DNA from: Dorea longicatena
GTDB taxonomy: Bacteria > Bacillota > Clostridia > Lachnospirales > Lachnospiraceae
Length of the DNA: 64,000 nt
Direction of reading: 5' to 3'
Assembly (NCBI RefSeq): GCF_024168045.1
Contig: NZ_CP100126.1
Coordinates: 699,501-763,500 of the forward strand
How positions within the stretch are numbered: position 1 is the first letter of the stretch; each line of letters opens with the position of its first letter. Shown here in pieces: positions 1-8,502 of this stretch. The position numbers and the translations under genes are program-made. The notes under the pieces were generated by a model. That model was not told the DNA's origin, made no database searches, and worked only from the letters and a program-made list of their open reading frames with translations.

Positions 1-624
1 CAGGAGATTCCCAATCTTAGGGATTCCATCATCTGTAGTAAAGCGAATTCCTGTGATAAGGATCTTTTTCGCACGTTCTGCTGTTAATAATGTATGGCTT
101 GCATCTTTGAGGCATGAAATGAGCTGATGCAGGGACAAAGAGGAGTTCTGCAGGGTATTGTAATCCATATCTGTCAGCAGACAGAACTCTGTAATATTTG
201 GAGTGATAACATCTGCACGTGCGGTCAGTTCCTTCATGGCAGACAGAAATTCGGAAGTATACATATCATAGGTCATGCCGTCATCACCCATTACAGGATC
301 AACCAGAAGAAAAGTATCTGGTGTCTGGAACGTATCCAGAAAATGAAAAATCTCTTCAATCTGAGGTACACTGGCAATGTAACCGGTGTAGATTCCAGAA
401 AAGCAAGTGCCGAGTTTCTTCCATTCCTGACGGAAATAATCCATCTTATCGGTAAAATCATAGCAGTAGTAGCTTGGATATTCTGTTTGAGAACTTAAGA
501 TGGCTGTCGGGAGCGGACAGGTCTGGATGCCCATCGCAGATAATACAGAGATGGCGGCAGTCAGGGAGCATCGTCCAAGACCGGACAGATCATTGATTAC
601 AGCAACTTTTTTTGTCATTGTCAT
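1..624 (-). CDS. pdxY: Pyridoxamine/pyridoxal kinase (PdxY-like), 3' end outside window
   Basis: Open from the left edge to an ATG at 624 (208 codons visible); the C-terminus lies outside the window. The product would phosphorylate pyridoxal or pyridoxamine in the B6 salvage pathway in the cytoplasm. Reading the minus strand gives an N-terminus with NDLSGLGRCSLTAAISVLSA and CPLPTAILSSQT, then LLVDPVMGDDG and DVITPNITE, the order expected for the ribokinase-like pyridoxal kinase family (the DPVMGD and TPN blocks line the nucleotide and magnesium site). A second ATG lies two codons in, at 618; the outer one is chosen because a GAGG sits about 8 bases before it. It is divergent from the tRNA. 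A related HMP/thiazole kinase is the alternative, but the N-terminal motif favours the PdxY branch. Confidence 0.88.
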   Translation of the reverse strand, partial: MTMTKKVAVINDLSGLGRCSLTAAISVLSAMGIQTCPLPTAILSSQTEYPSYYCYDFTDKMDYFRQEWKKLGTCFSGIYTGYIASVPQIEEIFHFLDTFQTPDTFLLVDPVMGDDGMTYDMYTSEFLSAMKELTARADVITPNITEFCLLTDMDYNTLQNSSLSLHQLISCLKDASHTLLTAERAKKILITGIRFTTDDGIPKIGNLL

Positions 625-753
625 AAAGAAATCCTCGTTTCCTAATATATTTACAAACATGTATTGATTATATCATAGTTGGGTTTTTTTGCCTTAACAA
701 AAGAAGAAAGAAATCTTCCGGGTAAAAAATAATAAAAAAGTTTGAAAAAGTTG

Positions 754-782
754 TTGACAGATGGAACACATTGCGCTATACT
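754..782 (+). promoter_or_regulatory. Sigma-A promoter of tRNA-Arg
   Basis: TTGACA at 754-759, a 17-base spacer and TATACT at 777-782. The -35 is a perfect consensus match. It lies about 50 bases upstream of the tRNA and has no other gene to serve. Confidence 0.85.
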
Positions 783-831
783 TAATTTCGTTGCTGAGGT
801 ACAAAAGCTTCGGAAACAATAAAATGAATAT

Positions 832-905
832 GTGCGCGTAGCTCAGCTGGATAGAGCGTCTGGCTACGGACCAGAAGGTCGGGAGTTCGAATCTTCTCGC
901 GCACG
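832..905 (+). tRNA. tRNA-Arg (anticodon ACG)
   Basis: The 7-bp acceptor arm GTGCGCG (832-838) pairs perfectly with CGCGCAC (898-904), with G905 as discriminator base. TAGCTCAGC gives T8/A9 and the D-arm; the anticodon stem CTGGC/GACCAG region presents ACG; the T-arm has GGGAG-TTCGAAT-CTTCT, closed with G-U pairs. ACG reads CGN arginine codons after A34-to-inosine editing by TadA. The 3' CCA is not encoded. The gene stands alone, between its own promoter and an intrinsic terminator. Confidence 0.97.
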
Positions 906-911
906 TAGGAG

Positions 912-949
912 AAACCCTTGTTTGATATAAAGTCAGACGAGGGTTTTTT
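912..949 (+). terminator. Intrinsic terminator of the tRNA gene
   Basis: AAACCCTTG pairs with CGAGGGTTT (one G-U pair) and is followed by a run of Ts at 944-949. Confidence 0.85.
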
Positions 950-1074
950 GTTGTTACATGTCCGGTGAGTCATATTTTTTATATATGGTTTCGTACACGG
1001 TAGACCGGGCAGTATTGACACAGATTGGGCAACTGTGGTAAGGTTACAAGGTAAATTAAATCATGATTGTGTGA

Positions 1075-1276
1075 GGTGTCAGTCAGGATATCAAGGATAA
1101 TTTATGGGAATTATTTTATAGAAAGAATGATCTGACTGGTGAAAAGGGAAACAGGTGAGAATCCTGTACGAACTCGTCACCGTATTTTGCGAGCGGAAGC
1201 TGCATACCCACTGGGATGACCGGGAAGGGAGCTGAAGCGCCAGAGCAATAAGCCGGGAGACCTGCCTTTCGCAGTA
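1075..1276 (+). promoter_or_regulatory. Cobalamin (B12) riboswitch
   Basis: The conserved B12-box core is readable in order: AAAGGGAA (1143-1150), GGTGAGAATCC (1154-1164), a GCATACCCACTGG element (1202-1214), CCGGGAAGG, and AAGCCGGGAGACCTGCC (1250-1266). A preceding hairpin (CAGTCAGGAT with ATCTGACTG) probably belongs to the aptamer periphery, so the 5' limit is approximate. The leader continues to 1492 with a hairpin closed by AACTGTA/TACAGTT (about 1331-1367, then TTTATTTT) and a second weak hairpin ending in seven Ts (1380-1407); either may be the switching terminator. The downstream gene encodes a cobalt chelatase, which fits B12 feedback. Confidence 0.93.
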
Positions 1277-1492
1277 CAGGAACGTAAAAGTTCAGGCCAC
1301 GAGGAATTGGCAGTACGAAATAAGTCACAGAACTGTATGTGATATGTAGATATTATGTAATACAGTTTTATTTTCGTTGTCTTCGTTTCCTGGCGGAGGC
1401 TTTTTTTGATATTATGTGTCCGGAAGGAACCGCCGGTGGCAGAGATCTTGTATCTCATGTATTGACAATCAAAAAACAGGAGGTAGAAAGAA

Positions 1493-2698
1493 ATGAAAAA
1501 GAAACTGGTAGTAGTATTATTATCAGCAGCTATGTGTGTAGCGGCATTTGGCGGATGTGGAGCAAAATCAGACAGCTCCGACAGCAGCAGTAACAAGAAG
1601 ACAGAGACTTCTTCAAAAAAGGAAGATCAGAAAGCAGCAGATGCAGTTGCAAAAAAGATTGATGCGATCTACGTTCAGGAAAGAACAGACAAGACGGATG
1701 AACAGTGTAAAGCAGCAAAAGAAGCGTGGGATAAATTGACAGATGCGCAGAAAGAACTGGTAGAAGGAGACAATGCAGATCCGGATTACTTCGGAAGAGA
1801 TACAGGAGATGCTTCCCAGGATGACCCGTTAAATGGAGATGATATCGGAGAGAAGGAACTTCTGGTAGTAAGTTTCGGTACTTCTTTTAATGCGAGCCGC
1901 GCAGCTGATATCGGTGGAGTAGAGAAAGCACTTCAGGCAGCAAATCCGGACTGGTCTGTAAGAAGAGCATTTACAGCTCAGATCATCATTAACCATGTAC
2001 AGGCGAGAGATGGCGAGAAGATTGATAATGTGGATCAGGCTTTAGAGCGTGCCGTAAAAAACGGTGTCAAGCAACTGGTTATACAGCCAACACACTTAAT
2101 GCATGGTGCAGAATATAAAGAGTTAACAGAAGCAGTGGAGAGTTACAAAGATAAATTTGAATCTGTCAAGATCGCAGAACCGCTTCTCGGAGAAGTCGGA
2201 TCGGATGCGACAGTGATCAATGCAGATAAAGCAGCAGTAGCAGAAGCAATTACAGCAGAAGCTGTTAAGACAGCAGAATATGACAGCCTTGATGCGGCCG
2301 CAGCAGACAGTACAGCATTTGTATTCATGGGACACGGAACATCAGATGAAGCAAAGATCAGCTATTCTCAGATGCAGACACAGATGGAAACACTGGGATA
2401 TAAGAATGTATTTATCGGAACAGTAGAAGGAGAACCGGAGGAAACTTCGTGTGAATCTGTTATCGCAAAAGTAAAAGATGCCGGATATAAGAATGTCATT
2501 CTTCGTCCACTGATGGTTGTGGCAGGTGATCATGCGAACAATGACATGGCCGGAGATGATGATGATTCATGGCTGAGCCAGTTCGAGGCATCTAAGAACT
2601 TTGACAGTGTGAAGACACAGATCGCAGGTCTTGGAGAAATCGATGCAATCCAGCAGTTATATGCAGCTCATACAAAAGCAGCCATGGATGCACAGTAA
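1493..2698 (+). CDS. cbiK: Lipoprotein sirohydrochlorin cobaltochelatase (CbiK type)
   Basis: Inserts Co2+ into sirohydrochlorin early in anaerobic cobalamin synthesis, or handles tetrapyrrole metal outside the membrane. The 401-aa product has a lipoprotein signal peptide ending FGGC with Cys22, then a Ser/Lys-rich linker. A small helical module (about 50-92, KKIDAIY and AWDKLTDAQKELV) resembles the repeat modules of Gram-positive surface proteins. The chelatase domain (about 120-395) has the core VVSFGTSF, the metal-site histidines in FMGHGTS (His281) and VAGDHANNDM (His347), and the acidic GDDDDSW. The start has AGGAGG upstream. The B12 riboswitch supports cobalt rather than iron as metal. 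Cytoplasmic CbiK enzymes lack both the signal and the extra module. A lipoprotein follows 23 bases later, probably in the same transcript. Confidence 0.9.
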   Translation: MKKKLVVVLLSAAMCVAAFGGCGAKSDSSDSSSNKKTETSSKKEDQKAADAVAKKIDAIYVQERTDKTDEQCKAAKEAWDKLTDAQKELVEGDNADPDYFGRDTGDASQDDPLNGDDIGEKELLVVSFGTSFNASRAADIGGVEKALQAANPDWSVRRAFTAQIIINHVQARDGEKIDNVDQALERAVKNGVKQLVIQPTHLMHGAEYKELTEAVESYKDKFESVKIAEPLLGEVGSDATVINADKAAVAEAITAEAVKTAEYDSLDAAAADSTAFVFMGHGTSDEAKISYSQMQTQMETLGYKNVFIGTVEGEPEETSCESVIAKVKDAGYKNVILRPLMVVAGDHANNDMAGDDDDSWLSQFEASKNFDSVKTQIAGLGEIDAIQQLYAAHTKAAMDAQ

Positions 2699-2721
2699 AA
2701 AAATATTAAAGGGAGAGAACA

Positions 2722-3294
2722 ATGTTAAGAAAAAGACTGATGACGCTTGCATTAGCGGTAGTGATGACCGTGTCTGTATTTACAGGATGCGGCAGTAAAG
2801 ATGACAGTAAGACATCTAGGTCAGAGAGCAAAAAGACAGAACAGCAGAAGTCTGATGCGAAAAAAGAGAAAGCAGCAGAAAAGGAAGAGACAAAAGCTCC
2901 GATTGAAGATGGAACCTATACAGCAGAGTTTAAAACGGACAGTTCTATGTTTCATGTAAATGATGCATATGATGATAAGGGGACATTGACGGTAAAAGAC
3001 GGAAAGATGACGATTCATATCAGTCTTGTATCAAAAAATATTGTAAATCTGTTTCCTGGTACAATAAAAGATGCCAAGAAAAAAGGAGCGAAACTTTTAC
3101 AGCCAACGACGGATACCATAACAGATGAAAATGGCAATGCTGTAATAGGTATAGATGGTAAGCCGAAAGAAGTCTATGGTTTCGATGTTCCGGTGCCGGC
3201 ACTGGACGAAGAATTTGATCTGGCACTGATCGGAACAAAAGGAAAGTGGTACAATCATAAAGTAAGTGTTTCCAATCCTGTAAAAGCTGAATAA
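2722..3294 (+). CDS. Lipoprotein of unknown function, possible NEAT-like beta-sandwich
   Basis: 190 aa, with a lipoprotein signal peptide (lipobox FTGC, Cys23) and a Lys/Glu/Ser linker to about residue 60. One compact domain follows, beginning DGTYTAEFKTD and containing VKDGKMTIHISLVSKN. The DGTYT-then-VKDGKM pattern resembles the beginning of NEAT haem-binding domains, but the length and spacing are not good enough to claim it. The C-terminal half repeats hydrophobic/acidic beta-strand patterns (YGFDVPVPALDEEFDLALIG). It lies 23 bases behind the CbiK lipoprotein and before a terminator, so it probably belongs to the B12 regulon and may bind a tetrapyrrole or corrinoid; that role is inference. 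Confidence 0.8.
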   Translation: MLRKRLMTLALAVVMTVSVFTGCGSKDDSKTSRSESKKTEQQKSDAKKEKAAEKEETKAPIEDGTYTAEFKTDSSMFHVNDAYDDKGTLTVKDGKMTIHISLVSKNIVNLFPGTIKDAKKKGAKLLQPTTDTITDENGNAVIGIDGKPKEVYGFDVPVPALDEEFDLALIGTKGKWYNHKVSVSNPVKAE

Positions 3295-3310
3295 ATATCA
3301 ATTGATCATA

Positions 3311-3372
3311 AAATCTCTTGTCTTTCATATTATTGTATAAAGTATAGATGTGAAGGATAAGAGATTTTTTAT
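3311..3372 (+). terminator. Intrinsic terminator after the cbiK-lipoprotein operon
   Basis: AAATCTCTT (3311-3319) pairs with AAGAGATTT (3359-3367), extended by partly paired arms around an AT-rich loop, and followed by TTT. Confidence 0.75.
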
Positions 3373-3488
3373 TCATTTAAAATAGTGAAAATGCATAAAA
3401 AATATAATATTTACTAGACTTTTATGTTAAAATATACTAATATTAAATCAACAGCAAAATGTAATAAAAACAGGAAGGAAACAAGCGA

Positions 3489-4736
3489 ATGAAAGGAAAT
3501 GTAATAGTAGGACAATCTGGGGGACCAACTGCAGCGATCAACGCGAGTCTTGCCGGTGTATACCGGACAGCAAAAGACCGTGGAGCGAATAAAGTGTACG
3601 GAATGCTTCATGGAATTCAGGGATTATTAAAGGAAAAATATATTGATCTGTCAGATCACATCAAGACAGAGCTGGATGCAGAGTTATTAAAGAGAACACC
3701 GGCTGCATTTTTAGGTTCCTGCCGGTATAAACTTCCGGAGATACATGAGAACCGGGAAGTTTATGATAAGATTTTTGAAATTCTGGATAAACTGGATATT
3801 GAAGCATTTATTTATATCGGCGGAAATGATTCTATGGATACGATTAAAAAGTTATCGGATTATGCAATTGTGTTTGGACATTCCATCCGGTTCATAGGAT
3901 GTCCGAAGACAATTGATAATGATCTTGCGTTGACAGATCATACACCGGGATACGGAAGTGCGGCAAAATATATCGGAACATCAATGAAAGAGATTATCCG
4001 TGACAGCTTCTGCCTGGAATATGAAAAGGGCGTAGTATCTATTGTAGAGATCATGGGAAGAAATGCAGGATGGCTGACAGGTTCCACAGCACTGTCACAG
4101 GGAGAGGATTGTGAAGGTCCGGATCTTATTTATCTGCCGGAGCTGCCGTTTGATCTTCAGTTATTCGGGGAAAAAATCAGGCAGTTATTACAGGAAAAGA
4201 CATCCATCGTAGTTGCGGTATCAGAAGGAATCCGTACAGCAGATGGTACATATGTATGTGAACTTGGCAACAGTATTGATTTTGTGGATGCATTCGGACA
4301 CAAACAGTTATCAGGAACGGCATCTTATCTGGCAAGCTATATTGCAGGAGAGATCGGATGTAAGACACGTGCGATTGAATTAAGTACATTGCAGAGAGCA
4401 GCATCGCATGCGGCTTCAAGAGTAGATATTCTGGAGGCGTATCAGGTTGGGGGAGCTGCAGTAAAAGCAGCAGACGAAGGAGATACCGGAAAGATGGTTG
4501 TCTTAAAACGTCTGTCCGATGATCCGTATCAGTGCGGAACGGAAGTGAAAGATGTACATAAGATTGCCAATGATGAGAAGCTGGTTCCAAGAAGCTGGGT
4601 AAACAAAGAAGGCACTTATGTAACAAATGAGTTTATTTCATATGTACGTCCGTTGATCCAGGGAGATGTATCACCGGTTATGGTAGATGGAATTCCAAGA
4701 CATCTGTATACACCGAAAGAACTCAGCCACAGATAA
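3489..4736 (+). CDS. pfp: Pyrophosphate-dependent 6-phosphofructokinase
   Basis: Converts fructose 6-phosphate to fructose 1,6-bisphosphate, probably with pyrophosphate as phosphoryl donor, which makes the step reversible and saves ATP. The 415-aa protein has the PFK N-terminus GQSGGPTAAINAS, the substrate block PKTIDND and the MGRNAGWL loop. Two residues decide the donor: ATP enzymes carry GGDGS and PGTIDND, whereas here the sequence is GGNDS (Asp where ATP enzymes have Gly) and PKTIDND (Lys where they have Gly). Both changes are the published signature of PPi use. Length fits the short clostridial PPi-PFK group. AGGAAGG lies upstream of the ATG; the gene stands alone with its own terminator. 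Confidence 0.93.
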   Translation: MKGNVIVGQSGGPTAAINASLAGVYRTAKDRGANKVYGMLHGIQGLLKEKYIDLSDHIKTELDAELLKRTPAAFLGSCRYKLPEIHENREVYDKIFEILDKLDIEAFIYIGGNDSMDTIKKLSDYAIVFGHSIRFIGCPKTIDNDLALTDHTPGYGSAAKYIGTSMKEIIRDSFCLEYEKGVVSIVEIMGRNAGWLTGSTALSQGEDCEGPDLIYLPELPFDLQLFGEKIRQLLQEKTSIVVAVSEGIRTADGTYVCELGNSIDFVDAFGHKQLSGTASYLASYIAGEIGCKTRAIELSTLQRAASHAASRVDILEAYQVGGAAVKAADEGDTGKMVVLKRLSDDPYQCGTEVKDVHKIANDEKLVPRSWVNKEGTYVTNEFISYVRPLIQGDVSPVMVDGIPRHLYTPKELSHR

Positions 4737-4764
4737 TCCATTTAAAATCAGAGAGAAGATAAAA

Positions 4765-4808
4765 GAACGTCTTGTCATGAGGATATCTCATGTCAGGACG
4801 TTTTTTTA
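4765..4808 (+). terminator. Intrinsic terminator after pfp
   Basis: A 16-bp stem (AACGTCTTGTCATGAG against CTCATGTCAGGACGTT, one mismatch) is followed by seven Ts. Confidence 0.9.
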
Positions 4809-4861
4809 TCGGGACGTCTGATCTTCTGCGATAAAAAAGTGCATGAAAAGTAAAAAAAGTC

Positions 4862-4890
4862 TTGAAATTTTGAAAATAATCAGGTAGTAT
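4862..4890 (+). promoter_or_regulatory. Probable sigma-A promoter of the pseudokinase operon
   Basis: TTGAAA at 4862-4867, a 17-base spacer, and TAGTAT at 4885-4890. A leader of about 115 bases follows before the first gene. Confidence 0.55.
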
Positions 4891-5014
4891 ATGCTTAATC
4901 TATATTTTCAAGATAGATTCGGTTAATCAATCTATAAAGATTCTATAACCTGTGTGAGGGTTCAAAAAATTACCATTTGTAAAAAACTGAAGAATAGAAT
5001 TGAGGTGGAATGCA

Positions 5015-6535
5015 TTGCAGCAAAAGGAAAGCTATGATGTACTGCGTCTGATCGAACATGGACAGATCTGTTATATCAGTTCTGAAAATGTACAGGGAAG
5101 AACACTTGCCAGATATTTGAAGTATCATCCGGTAATGGAGAAGAAGGAAATGTTCCTGTTGTTAAAGGCAATTGCAGAACAGCTGGAACTGATCCACAGA
5201 TGCAGAGGGAATCCATGCTATCAGTATGTGAATCCATACAGTATTATTCTGGCGGAGGACGGCAGGGTCTATTTTCTGGATATGAAAGCCGAGACAAACA
5301 TGAAACAGGTAGTATTTATGCAAAGGAGGGACATGCGGGAATATTTTCTCCCTCCGGAAGAGAATTATTATCAAAATGCCAGTAAAGAGCTGGACATATA
5401 TGGATTGGGAAAGACATTTCAATATATTCTCGCTTCGTCAGAAACAGAACCGCATCTGAACCGGTGGGAAGAACACAGACTTCAGAGTATCATTTCAAAA
5501 ACAATGGGAACAAAAGGGTCTTATTATCAAAGCGTTTCAGAAATTCAAAAACAAATCCCAAAATGGAAAGAAAAAGTTAATAAAGAAAGTTCGGGAGACA
5601 AAGGAAAACGCAGGTGGAAGATATATATCGCATTATTTTTCGCAGTGGTGGCGGCAGGGTACATGTTGATACAGCAAAGAAAAAATGTACCTGACGGAAT
5701 CATAAAGGAACAACAGAAAGCAACCAGTAATGCCAATACAGAATTACGCACAGACAGTCAGGAGAATGAGAAACGGGACGAAGAATATCTGGAACTGGCA
5801 CTTGCGTATTTCTTAAATGTCGGGAATGTGGAGAAAAGCCGTATTTGTCTGAATGAACTGACCAATAAAGAACTTGCGGAGAATCTGAAAATGTTGATCG
5901 GCGCATATGAAAAACAGGAATGTCCGGAAGATGTAAGAAAATATAAAGAGAGTCTTGCATATCTGGAAAAGGTATGGAAAAAAAGGAGCAAGATATCCGA
6001 GGAGAAGCAAAAACAGGAAATCCAGTGCCTGATCAGAGGATATGGACTTCTGGATGACGAGGACAGTGTAGAAAAGGTATTAGAACTGGTAAAGAGGGGG
6101 ATGCAGACGGATTATCTGAATGATCCGGTAAAAAAAGAAATGTTAGAATACCAGGCGGCCGCCTGTGAAAAAAAGAAGACGGAGGAGGAAGCGGCAAAGA
6201 TATATACAGAGCTATTGGAGATGGAGCAGGAGGACGGAAACAGAGAAATGTTGTATAAAAAAATTGCACAATTATATGAAGCAGCAGGCAGGTGCGATAT
6301 GGCAATGGATATCTGTATTCAGGGAATCGGAGAATTGAAGGAATCTCAGGAGTTAAAACTGATGCATATCCGATTCATGTGTGCAGATCCGTCCGTCAGC
6401 AGGGAAGAATGTTCCATGAAGATCAAAGAGTATGTAAGAGATGACGGACAACTGCCGGATCAGGAGGAATTTAAAAAGCTGCAGAAAGAATATGCGATCA
6501 AGATGGAAGGAGAAGAGGTATGGGTAGGAAGATAA
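5015..6535 (+). CDS. Protein-kinase-like (pseudokinase) membrane protein with TPR-like C-terminus
   Basis: About 506 aa from a TTG at 5015; that start has AGGTGG six bases before it, whereas an upstream TTG (5000) has none. The first 190 residues follow a protein-kinase C-lobe pattern: NVQGRTLARYLKYH, LIHRC, then VNPYSIILAEDGRVYFLDMKAE, matching the catalytic-loop and DFG regions. The HRD aspartate is missing (VNPYS) and DFG reads DMK, so it is probably a binding pseudokinase. One transmembrane segment lies near residues 200-218 (YIALFFAVVAAGYMLI), followed by a helical, Lys/Glu-rich region of TPR-like pairs (LALAYFLNVGNVEKS, YEAAGRCDMAMDICIQG). It overlaps the next gene by 16 bases, implying translational coupling with a surface protein. 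The partner or signal is unknown. Confidence 0.72.
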   Translation: MQQKESYDVLRLIEHGQICYISSENVQGRTLARYLKYHPVMEKKEMFLLLKAIAEQLELIHRCRGNPCYQYVNPYSIILAEDGRVYFLDMKAETNMKQVVFMQRRDMREYFLPPEENYYQNASKELDIYGLGKTFQYILASSETEPHLNRWEEHRLQSIISKTMGTKGSYYQSVSEIQKQIPKWKEKVNKESSGDKGKRRWKIYIALFFAVVAAGYMLIQQRKNVPDGIIKEQQKATSNANTELRTDSQENEKRDEEYLELALAYFLNVGNVEKSRICLNELTNKELAENLKMLIGAYEKQECPEDVRKYKESLAYLEKVWKKRSKISEEKQKQEIQCLIRGYGLLDDEDSVEKVLELVKRGMQTDYLNDPVKKEMLEYQAAACEKKKTEEEAAKIYTELLEMEQEDGNREMLYKKIAQLYEAAGRCDMAMDICIQGIGELKESQELKLMHIRFMCADPSVSREECSMKIKEYVRDDGQLPDQEEFKKLQKEYAIKMEGEEVWVGR

Positions 6536-8448
6536 AAAAAGCAATCACGGTTGTAATAGCAGGAATGATCATAGGCTCACAGTTTGCAGATATGTCAGCG
6601 GTTGGAAGCATTGTACAGGCAGAGGCTGGAGATCACAGAGAAGCAGAAAAAGAAACAGATCCGGAAGAAGACAAAGATGAGAATAAAAATCCGGAAGAAG
6701 ACAAGGATCCGGAAGAAGACAAGAATCCGGAAGAAGACAAGGATGAGAATAAGGATCCGGATAAAGACTCTGAAAAAGAGGATAAAGATCCGGAAGAAGA
6801 CTCTGAAAAAGAAGCGATAAAACCTTATCAGATTGTATATAACGAACCAGATGGGGAAAACAGATACTATATTCATCGTCCGGATGGAAGAATTATGCAT
6901 ATGAGCAAAAGAGGGACAACAAGATATCTCTTCAAAAATGGAAATAATGAACAGCAGGAAGGAATATTGGACAGACAAAATGAAAGCTTCCTGTTGAAAC
7001 AATTGAATTTTACAGACGGCGGAAATGAATTGAAGATATGGATGGAAGATGAAAAAGGACACCGGGTAGAAAATTCAGAAAGTCAAAAAGAATTCTGGCT
7101 GGATAGCAGTAAACCTGTAGTACATTATGAAATAACAGGAGGTTCGGAGATATGGCACAAAGATATTGCGGAAGTCCGGGTAGAATCTTCCGATGGGCTA
7201 AATGGAAGTCAGATTGCGGAAATTATCTGTAAAACAGGAGAAAAAGTAATTGGAAAAAGCAATAAAGAAACAGAAATATTTCGAATGGAAGAAGAATCGA
7301 AGAATGGTGAAGGAATTCCTGTAACTTTTATTGTAAAAGATGTTGCGGGAAATAAGACGATAGTGACAGATAAGGTCTATATTGACAGGAATGTTCCGGA
7401 GGCATCTATACAAGGAGTGCAGGATTATATGATCACCAGTAAACCGGTTAAAGTGAACTATCTGGCAGAAGAGGAAAATATATTTCAGGTTGTGCAGGCA
7501 CATATTTCGAAGGAAGATATCACCGGAAGAAAAGAAGAAACAGAGATCACAGAGTGGCGGATAGGAAAGTCGGATGAGTCAGGAAAGATGAGAAAAGAAA
7601 GCAGTCAGACACTTACAGAAGACGGAATATATAAACTGAGAATGAATGCAGCTGATATGGCAGGACATGAAAATCAGGTGGAGCGACAGGTGATTATTGA
7701 CAAAGAAAATCCAGTGATTGTTCATGTGGATGAACTCGATGGAAAATATTTAAAATACTTCCGATGGGATTATTCGGCCGGAGAATCGGTCAAAGATTTT
7801 ACCAGTTATACATACACCATGAAATTAGATGATACAGTATACCGTCCGGGAGAGAAGATCGAGAAAGAAGGCATGCATACACTGGTTGTGGAAGCGGTAG
7901 ATTCTGCAGGCAATAAGAGTGATGCAAAGGCAAGGTTTACAATTGATCATACCCCGCCGGTGATCAGATTTGAAAATATCAGAGAAGGAGAAAGTTATGA
8001 AAAGGAAAGAAAATTTTATATCCGAACGGAAAATCCGGAAGATCAGATTGAATACATTAAGATTAATGGAGCGAAGCCAAAGAGTGAAAAGCAAAAGGGA
8101 CTTTATGAATGTAAAGTAGATGAAGTAAAAGCATATGAAGTTGAAGTAAAGGCAAAAGATCTTGCGGGCAATGAACAGATCTCACGGATTGGATTTCAGA
8201 TAGAACAGGAAAAAACATTATTACAGAAGATAACAGAGCCTGTAAAGAAATATATTTTTTATGGAAATGAGAAAGCGGTAAAAAAAGAAGAGCAGTTAAA
8301 AGAAGAACAGATGAACAAAAGAAATGGTAAAAGTATATTATGTTCAGGTATTATGCTCACGGGTATGTTAACGGGAATTGGCTTCTGGAAGAGAGAAAGA
8401 TTGGGGAATATATTGAAAAAAATGCAGCCAGACAACAAAAACAAGTAG
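6520..8448 (+). CDS. Surface protein with acidic repeats and Ig-like domains
   Basis: 642 aa. An N-terminal signal peptide (KKAITVVIAGMIIGSQFA) is followed by a very acidic, low-complexity stretch (about 45-98) built on PEEDKD/PEEDKN units, then several extracellular beta-sandwich modules. Module boundaries show the bacterial Ig-like signature KVYIDRNVPEAS, VIIDKENPVIV and FTIDHTPPVIRF, each about 90-110 residues apart. A hydrophobic segment near 608-626 (ILCSGIMLTGMLTGIGFW) and a basic tail anchor the C-terminus in the membrane; no LPXTG sorting signal is present. The start overlaps the pseudokinase gene, suggesting that the two proteins work together at the envelope. Ligand unknown; an adhesin or stalk role is inference. 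Confidence 0.75.
   Translation: MGRKIKKAITVVIAGMIIGSQFADMSAVGSIVQAEAGDHREAEKETDPEEDKDENKNPEEDKDPEEDKNPEEDKDENKDPDKDSEKEDKDPEEDSEKEAIKPYQIVYNEPDGENRYYIHRPDGRIMHMSKRGTTRYLFKNGNNEQQEGILDRQNESFLLKQLNFTDGGNELKIWMEDEKGHRVENSESQKEFWLDSSKPVVHYEITGGSEIWHKDIAEVRVESSDGLNGSQIAEIICKTGEKVIGKSNKETEIFRMEEESKNGEGIPVTFIVKDVAGNKTIVTDKVYIDRNVPEASIQGVQDYMITSKPVKVNYLAEEENIFQVVQAHISKEDITGRKEETEITEWRIGKSDESGKMRKESSQTLTEDGIYKLRMNAADMAGHENQVERQVIIDKENPVIVHVDELDGKYLKYFRWDYSAGESVKDFTSYTYTMKLDDTVYRPGEKIEKEGMHTLVVEAVDSAGNKSDAKARFTIDHTPPVIRFENIREGESYEKERKFYIRTENPEDQIEYIKINGAKPKSEKQKGLYECKVDEVKAYEVEVKAKDLAGNEQISRIGFQIEQEKTLLQKITEPVKKYIFYGNEKAVKKEEQLKEEQMNKRNGKSILCSGIMLTGMLTGIGFWKRERLGNILKKMQPDNKNK
6658..6813 (+). repeat. 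In-frame 18-bp acidic coding repeats
   Basis: Units of the type GATCCGGAAGAAGACAAG occur five to six times, exact or nearly so, interspersed with GATGAGAATAAG and ACTCTGAAAAAGAG segments. All are multiples of three, so gain or loss of units would change stalk length without breaking the frame. Confidence 0.85.
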
Positions 8449-8469
8449 AATCTTTCCATAAAAGGGAGG

Positions 8470-8502
8470 ATGCCGGGTAACCGCTTTCGCGATTCCCGGC
8501 AT
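8470..8502 (+). other. Stem-loop after the surface-protein operon
   Basis: ATGCCGGG pairs with CCCGGCAT around a 17-base loop. No T-run follows, so it is not a textbook terminator; it may stabilise or end the operon transcript. Confidence 0.55.

Noticed and set aside
1116..1492. Several short open frames inside the leader
   Set aside because: They lie within the cobalamin riboswitch and its expression platform and are not conserved as proteins.
6595..7062. 155-codon minus-strand open frame over the acidic repeats
   Set aside because: It is the reverse reading of the low-complexity Glu/Asp/Lys repeat, giving Phe/Ile-rich nonsense.
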